From the NCBI GenBank assembly GCA_950022655.1, contig OX465579.1:40651950-40715949 (forward strand): 64,000 nt of DNA, in the 5' to 3' direction. This document shows positions 58,498 through 64,000 of this stretch, one piece after another (position 1 is the stretch's first letter; every line of letters begins with the position of its first letter). The stretch comes from Alentia gelatinosa (taxonomy: Eukaryota > Annelida > Polychaeta > Phyllodocida > Polynoidae). The notes below the pieces were generated by a model, which was not told the DNA's origin, searched no databases, and was given only the letters and a program-made list of their open reading frames with translations. The position numbers and the translations under genes are program-made.

Positions 58498-59401
58498 TCG
58501 CAGATTTACAATAAAAAAAGACACCAATCTATTGCAAAGAAGTAAGTAAATTGTGCGGGTTTTCTCAGACGCTGGAGGGAGGCGGGGAAAAAGATATCCT
58601 TTCACAGCCATCAAAGGGGGATGTGCAGGCTCATCGGAAATCCGAGAAACCTCTCTTTTATTCTTAGAATAATCGCAACAAATCAAAAAGGAAAGCCGAG
58701 ACCAGAGAAAGGGCTGATGAAAATGGACTAAACAGGCTCAGCAACAACAATAAAGGTATAAAATGAAAGGCTATCCATGTTGCTTTGATTTTCTTACAAG
58801 GATTGCCTAGAAACACAATCAAATGGAATAGATTCTAGAACCCCATTTGTCAAATTGTGAAAATATGATATAGTTAAATTTGCTAATCAGAGTAAAGAAA
58901 AGGCCCTCTTGATTATTACATTTCTTACATTTCTTGAATTTTGAATCATAATTACAGGAATGTGTCATTTAACTTGCTGAAATAAGATAACAAATACCAG
59001 TTTTTATTACATACCCATGCACGAAACTAACACCTATACTGTATGGAAGTAATTTTCAAACATCATATGTACCTGCCGAAATTCAGTGTACGGGCACCGG
59101 GTGTGCGAAACACGAAGTTACCTTGTTCCCGACCGTATATTTCACAAATGAACCAGCGAAAAAATATGTAAGGCATCATTTAAGTATTGACCGTAAATAT
59201 ACAGGATTAAAACCTGTAAAAGTCGTACATAAATACATTAATATATAATAAACATTGAGATACAAGATTAACAATATCAATGAAATTGGCATGCCATAGC
59301 AAAGAACTTTGCATTGCCATAGCGCCATGCACTGCTGACAGTCAGCTTGCAAAATGTAAACAACCGATGACGTCACAATGTCGTTAGCGAGAGTGATATT
59401 A
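58498..59401. other. no gene identified
   Basis: AT-rich DNA without motif; a 76-codon minus ORF (58456-58686) overlaps the last tandem unit. Confidence 0.45.
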
Positions 59402-59546
59402 GGAAACGTCCTTACTGTGGACGAAACGGTTCCAGTTCGAGGTCAGTCGTCGATTTCATACTGCCTGACGCCATAGGCGGAAGGCAGTATGAAAACGAAG
59501 ACTGACCGAGAGCGAGAACAATTTTGTCTACAGTGAGGACGTTTGC
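59402..59546. repeat. 145-bp hairpin
   Basis: Outer arms AAACGTCCTTACTGTGGAC / GTCTACAGTGAGGACGTTT, middle arms GGTCAGTCGTCGATTTCATA / TATGAAAACGAAGACTGACC, inner arms CTGCCT/AGGCAG around GACGCCATAGGCGGA. Nearly perfect throughout with a small loop. Confidence 0.85.
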
Positions 59547-61910
59547 TTATTATTACATACCTTTAATTGGTGAAAAAACGCCATTTTAATGACATTCAAA
59601 GTCGCAGTCACAGCGGGCACGAACATTATCATTACTGCACCCTAGCAGCGGACAGTATTTAATAGACATTCGGACATAGGTATATAATAATAGTGCAGGT
59701 TTGAAGCAAGTGTAAGTACCATGGAATATCTGCTCGGAGAGTGAGTATTGATGATGACGTCATACAGTAACTTTTGTGCTGGTTAACGATAGGTCTCAAT
59801 CTTGCTCATGGAACAGTCGGCAATAAGATAAATACGGCCCACTCGCCAAGCAGATGCTTTAGTTCCTTCCCTACATAAAGCCGCACTTTACCACGTCCAG
59901 GAAGCCTTAGCCAGTATTCTCTAAATACATTGACCCATACCTATAAGCATACCTGTCAGCCTGACTTAACAGGCACAACTGGAGTTCATACATAGTGCCC
60001 GAGACACACACATCTCACATGAAAATGCTGTCTACCTTGTCAGCTGCTACCTTTTATGCTGAAACACGATACCTGCATACATATTATGATCCTCGTTCCC
60101 AGGTGATTAATCATCAGTCCTAATTAGTCTTGCAGGAAGTAGATTTCCAAAGCCATTGTCTCAGATTGCATGTTTCAATAGTGAAGAGACGAACAACGAT
60201 TAACAGAATTTACACTAGGGGGATAGGTCTGGACGCCGCAATGTCGGTGGCTGCAGCTGTGTAGTACCGGCGTTTGATAAAACCAGAGTAAATGAATAAG
60301 GACCCCCCAGAAGAGGCCTTTCAGCACGATGGAATAGCCCCCTTGCCGATCCGCGAGAAAAGTAAGCAGGTTCGCCTTCTCCCTAGGCTGAATGGTCCGT
60401 AAATACCTTCAGTTATGAACTCATCAATTTTTAAACGCATCGGGACGAGTAATTGGCTTCTCCCGTTTTAGAAAAGTCAATGGTGCAAAACCTTCCCTTG
60501 AAAATGATTACATGAAGGTTTGGAATGGGGTTGGACTCTTGGCGGAGCAAGCCTAATGTCAGATTCGGTAAACGTCTGCAGATGTTTGAATCAACGTTTC
60601 TGGATGAGCAAATTCTAGACCACGATTATAGGAAAAAACGAACTACGATGTTAGAACATTTATATTGTCCTTAGTTGGTACTGTTGTTGAGTATCTAGTT
60701 GTTGTGTATCTAGTTTGCGCCCTCGTAAACCCTATATATACTGGCAAAAGATCGTATCAGTTGTAGTTTAGGATTACACTGCAGTTTAGGATTACACCTA
60801 AATATGCTATATCATACCGTCTGGAAGCTTCCAGTGGAAGATCTGTCAAATAAGACAGAACTGGTCGTAAAAAAGATATATCAATCTTGATAATGGTAAG
60901 GAATTGAACTGTGATTTAATGTGATGTATAAATGTCTCAGAGGTATCGTCTTCTCCCCTACAATAGAGGTAAGCTTTACCTAGAAAACGAACGTTTGGCG
61001 CTATTAAGGTACAGGATTTCTAGATCATGTCCCATGTTTCATATTAGTAAGCATCATGAGTCTGCCTTTGTGACCACAGGTGTTGACATCCCTTCGATCA
61101 CCTTTTCCATTGAATATATCATTCAAAAAATAGTCTACATACTAATAACATCTTATGATGAAATGCTTATTTCTGTTGTCTTGCGTTTTATTGTCCAGTA
61201 ACATCAGTTCCTTTTTTTACGAGCATCATGACATGTAAGAAAGATTTGCAGGTAATACCAATCCAATTCAAACGCCAATGCATCGAATGAAAGGTAAACA
61301 CATGCACAGGACACACTAGAGTTTATTAACGTTTTTATCTCGGCTTAAGTACTACTAATGGCCGTGGGTCTTTACTATGTTTTGACATATTTACCACAAT
61401 ATTGGCTGCTGGCTTTTGCTACGCAAATTACAGGTTTCTCTGATATTTCGCGCAATTACTGTATGTTGTTTTGATCACAGATATAATTATACGTTGGCTT
61501 TAACACCACATGTATAGTAAACAATTTCTAGCACTCTCCACCACCCTGCCAGTCTTACTATATAGTGCAAAGACAACTTTTGTTATATAAGCAAGGGTAG
61601 GCTCAAGCCAACATAATATTGGTATTTCAAAGTACAAATCTTTATTGAATTAAAGGAATGATTGTTTTTTATGATGATTATTCAAAAGAGCCTTTATAAC
61701 CGCATAGCATGTAGACGTGTTACAGAGCGCTCTCCAGTTTATCATGGTTTAGGTGTACAAAACGAGCAAAAAGGACAACGGATTTAAGTATAAAGGAGCA
61801 TAAAGGTATTCTGAAGATATTGTGAAGGAATCCGAAGTCCAATATTGAACATATTAGGAGTACAACAAAGAAATCGATACACAAGTGACTCGGGACACAG
61901 CTACACGGCA
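59547..61910. other. no gene identified; LINE 5' region may begin here
   Basis: A 19-base direct duplication (GTTTAGGATTACAC) lies at about 60768-60796, and TATCTAGTTGTTG is duplicated near 60690. The plus ORF 60932-61201 (89 codons) is unrecognised. The last few hundred bases precede the retrotransposon ORF1. Confidence 0.4.
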
Positions 61911-62990
61911 ATGGCCGACAGCACGCCACAACGTGGGGCCCGCGGACCTACACCCGCTGCAGGGGAAGGACACACGCAGGCCGTGGAACACACACCGAGA
62001 CAGATAAGTGATTCTAAAACTGAGAATGTTGAATGTGTGAGAAATAAACGAATCTTATCACCCACGGAGGAAACTCTTAGTCCAGGGAGTCGTCAATCTA
62101 GTCCAAAAAAGATCCCAGTTCCATCCATTTTTGAAAAAATGACAGTAAATGAGCAATGTACGGTGAACGACACAGGTAGAGATCTACCCATGGTCGGCGA
62201 AAGGGTAAACCGCGAAATATACACTCTGAACGATGTAATGAGCAAATTGTTTGATATGGAAGAAAACTTCAAGCAAACGGTAGAAGAAAGTATATCAGGA
62301 GTAACAAAGAAGATAGAGACAATAAAGAGTGACTTAAATGTGAAAGTAGATAAACAGGGCACAAAACTCCAAAATCTAACTACCAGAGTAGAAACGCTGG
62401 AATCAGAGAACAAAAAGTTAAATGACATAGTAGCAGGCGCTATGCATACTGGAAGTAAGGGGCTTTCGTATGCGGGAGTCGCAAGCTCGAAAAACAATCA
62501 ACCGGTAGAGGGAGTAAATGAAAACAATAACATTACAACGAAAGAACCTGTGACCGGGTTAATACGTGCATCAGATGCAACGCGAGAAGGCACCATAGTG
62601 GACACTCTTATCGCCGATTACCAGTTCCTGATTTCAAAAGTCGAGCAGGTAGCCGAATACTGCAATGTTGTAATATGCTCCGTGTACACTGTATCGCTAA
62701 TTCTATCGAACAAGGGTATTCCATACAAAGAAATGGACAAGGACCAAAAGCTGATATACGAAGCTACCATCAAGCTCAACGTGCAGATCGACTATTTAAA
62801 TAAGGCGACAAACAAGATAACACCCCACTTGGATCACCCGATCCAGCCAAAAAACAAAGGAGGCCAGAAACCACCGAGGCATGATCGACTGGCTGACGGT
62901 ACGCACCCCACCTGGGATGCACAATGCATGATCGGAAACGAACTAGAAAAGGCCTTTTTCAAAAATAAGGTCAATGGCGTACACCTGTGA
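61911..62990 (+). CDS. retrotransposon ORF1 protein: coiled coil plus truncated SGNH-esterase-like domain
   Basis: 359 codons from ATG 61911 (context GGCAATGG). The frame is open a further 22 codons upstream without an ATG. Residues 1-75 are Pro/Ser-rich and low in structure. Residues 105-175 form a heptad-rich coiled coil (LFDMEENFKQTVEE, LTTRVETLESENKKL), typical of a trimerising ORF1 protein. Residues 228-351 match the second half of the SGNH/GDSL esterase domain found in ORF1 of many CR1-type LINEs: IADYQFLISKVEQVAEYCNV, VVICSVY, a KLNVQIDYLN helix, and the catalytic Asp-His block LADGTHPTWDAQ (329-332 DGTH). The GDS nucleophile block and the GxND block are missing or unrecognisable (RASDA stands where GTND is expected). 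It would bind element RNA; esterase activity is unlikely. ORF2 is not seen in the last kilobase and may lie beyond the window. Confidence 0.75.
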   Translation: MADSTPQRGARGPTPAAGEGHTQAVEHTPRQISDSKTENVECVRNKRILSPTEETLSPGSRQSSPKKIPVPSIFEKMTVNEQCTVNDTGRDLPMVGERVNREIYTLNDVMSKLFDMEENFKQTVEESISGVTKKIETIKSDLNVKVDKQGTKLQNLTTRVETLESENKKLNDIVAGAMHTGSKGLSYAGVASSKNNQPVEGVNENNNITTKEPVTGLIRASDATREGTIVDTLIADYQFLISKVEQVAEYCNVVICSVYTVSLILSNKGIPYKEMDKDQKLIYEATIKLNVQIDYLNKATNKITPHLDHPIQPKNKGGQKPPRHDRLADGTHPTWDAQCMIGNELEKAFFKNKVNGVHL

Positions 62991-63007
62991 GTGCACCATA
63001 GAGGGTG

Positions 63008-63494
63008 GTTCCATACTGGGCCAGTCTCATTTTTCACTGAAAAGAACAATGCGTGTATTAGTTCCATACAGGGCTAATACCTAATACCTCCCGATTTTGC
63101 AGAATTAGCTCTAGCAAAATATTGTTAAGGAAACATTTTTGTTAAAAAGATCAATTTCAATATCAGTTCCATACTGGAATAATACTTACTTGTATAACGT
63201 GATTACCACATAACCTGGTTGATGAGAGATCTCTGTCAAAAACGAATAATTCGAGTATTAGTTCCATACAGGACCAATACCTATTATTTGTTAGATATGA
63301 TCGGGTTGCGACTCCATACAGGGCCGCGTTAGCTGTTGAATTTTATTCAATATAGGGCAGGAAGTACGTATATGTATAATAACGAAACATAATATGTTCC
63401 ATACAGGGCATACCCGCTTATCTGTTTGAGTAAACAGATGATTAGTTTGATCCGCAATTGTACCACACTATACAGGAGACGCTCCATACAGGAC
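63008..63494 (+). repeat. seven interspersed TTCCATACAGGRC motifs
   Basis: Copies begin (CCATAC) at 63011, 63064, 63169, 63264, 63314, 63399 and 63484, all on plus. Consensus KYTCCATACWGGRM, the best being GTTCCATACAGGGC. Two copies sit in the longer frame GTATTAG-motif-YAATACC, whose flanks pair. Between copies the sequence is unrelated. The first copy starts 18 bases after the ORF1 stop and none lies inside the ORF. Confidence 0.85.
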
Positions 63495-64000
63495 GTACCA
63501 AATGCACCGAAAACAACACTGTTTAATATCTGTATTTGTTATTGTAACTTGTTATATCCAGTTTGATATATATCTGTATTTGTCATTATATCATTCTACC
63601 TAAGTTGTTAACTACTTTATATTTTTTACCTAGAATGTTACTGACGACGAAAAAAAGGGAAGAAAAATTGTTATATATATATATCCGGAACTAGAGACCA
63701 TATTAAAGGACACTCGGTGAATGTATGATCCAGACATGAAGACCCATGGAAATGGATAAGCGCAGAAACATATATATTCATAAATATATACCACATACGC
63801 CCGGGAATGCTTAACTAGAAGATAAAACTGAACTTACAAGACCAAGATTCAACACGGAAAAGAACTTTCTCTACTGTAGTTATAACCCTATGCCAATGGA
63901 GAGCATACTTCAAAATCATACATCACATGACTAAGATAGTCAACATATCGCTTCATTCGAGGCGGGCTTTCATCGGTACTCCTCAACGCTCATGTTCACA
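63495..64000. other. no gene seen; downstream of ORF1
   Basis: AT-rich with an AT run at 63672-63682. If ORF1 and ORF2 belong to one LINE, ORF2 should start close to or just beyond the window end. No endonuclease motif is readable here. Confidence 0.4.

Noticed and set aside
60932..61201. 89-codon plus ORF upstream of the retrotransposon ORF1
   Set aside because: No motif and no link in frame to ORF1.
63008..63494. CRISPR-like array
   Set aside because: Motif is only 13-14 bases, spacers vary from about 37 to 92 bases, and the context is an animal retrotransposon.

Overview
The window looks like a piece of an AT-rich invertebrate animal genome. It has no bacterial gene organisation. It carries decayed retrotransposons of several animal-type lineages (CR1/L2-like LINEs, a Tx1/L1-like LINE, a DIRS-like element), many short inverted-repeat elements, long microsatellites, and isolated exon-like ORFs bounded by splice-site consensus. 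The phylum cannot be fixed from the sequence alone. No tRNA, rRNA, CRISPR array or operon was seen. Most of the DNA is intronic or intergenic in character and rich in repeats.

Layout. 0-6.4 kb: a DIRS-like remnant on the minus strand, split by a nearly complete CR1/L2-like LINE (766-4339, with a CTCACA target duplication). 7.2-8.2 kb: two abutting inverted-repeat elements. 9.8-10.1, 26.2-26.4, 32.1-32.3, 42.15-42.3 and 44.8-45.0 kb: five copies of one composite repeat made of a hairpin plus a body with ends TTTATCYYACCC/GGGTRRGATAAA, a fixed core YCAATGTTAAGCCTATGG, and a different self-complementary segment in each copy. 14.0, 30.1-31.1 and 38.9-39.3 kb: three copies of a family whose best copy ends CACTG/CAGTG with a GTG target duplication. 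15.3, 36.2 and 59.4 kb: long hairpins. 19.9-21.1 kb: a CpG-rich block with a signal-peptide-like first exon on the plus strand. 22.8-23.1 and 52.9-53.1 kb: two exon-like ORFs on the minus strand. 27.3-27.8, 38.5-39.5 and 42.3-43.3 kb: reverse transcriptase pseudogenes. 40.3-40.6 kb: a probable solo LTR with a CRE-TATA-Inr promoter. 47.4-48.3 kb: a direct-plus-inverted repeat complex. 56.1-57.7 kb: one inverted-repeat element nested in another. 58.05-58.5 kb: a 63-bp tandem repeat. 61.9-64 kb: an intact retrotransposon ORF1 (coiled coil plus truncated SGNH-esterase-like domain), followed by seven spaced copies of a TCCATACAGG motif.

No host pathway can be reconstructed. The coherent stories are transposon biology: nested insertions give relative ages, the LINEs supply the machinery by which short elements could spread, and the composite repeat with copy-specific palindromes is the clearest candidate for something undescribed. 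Calls below come from reading the sequence and recalling family motifs. No alignment or database search was run.
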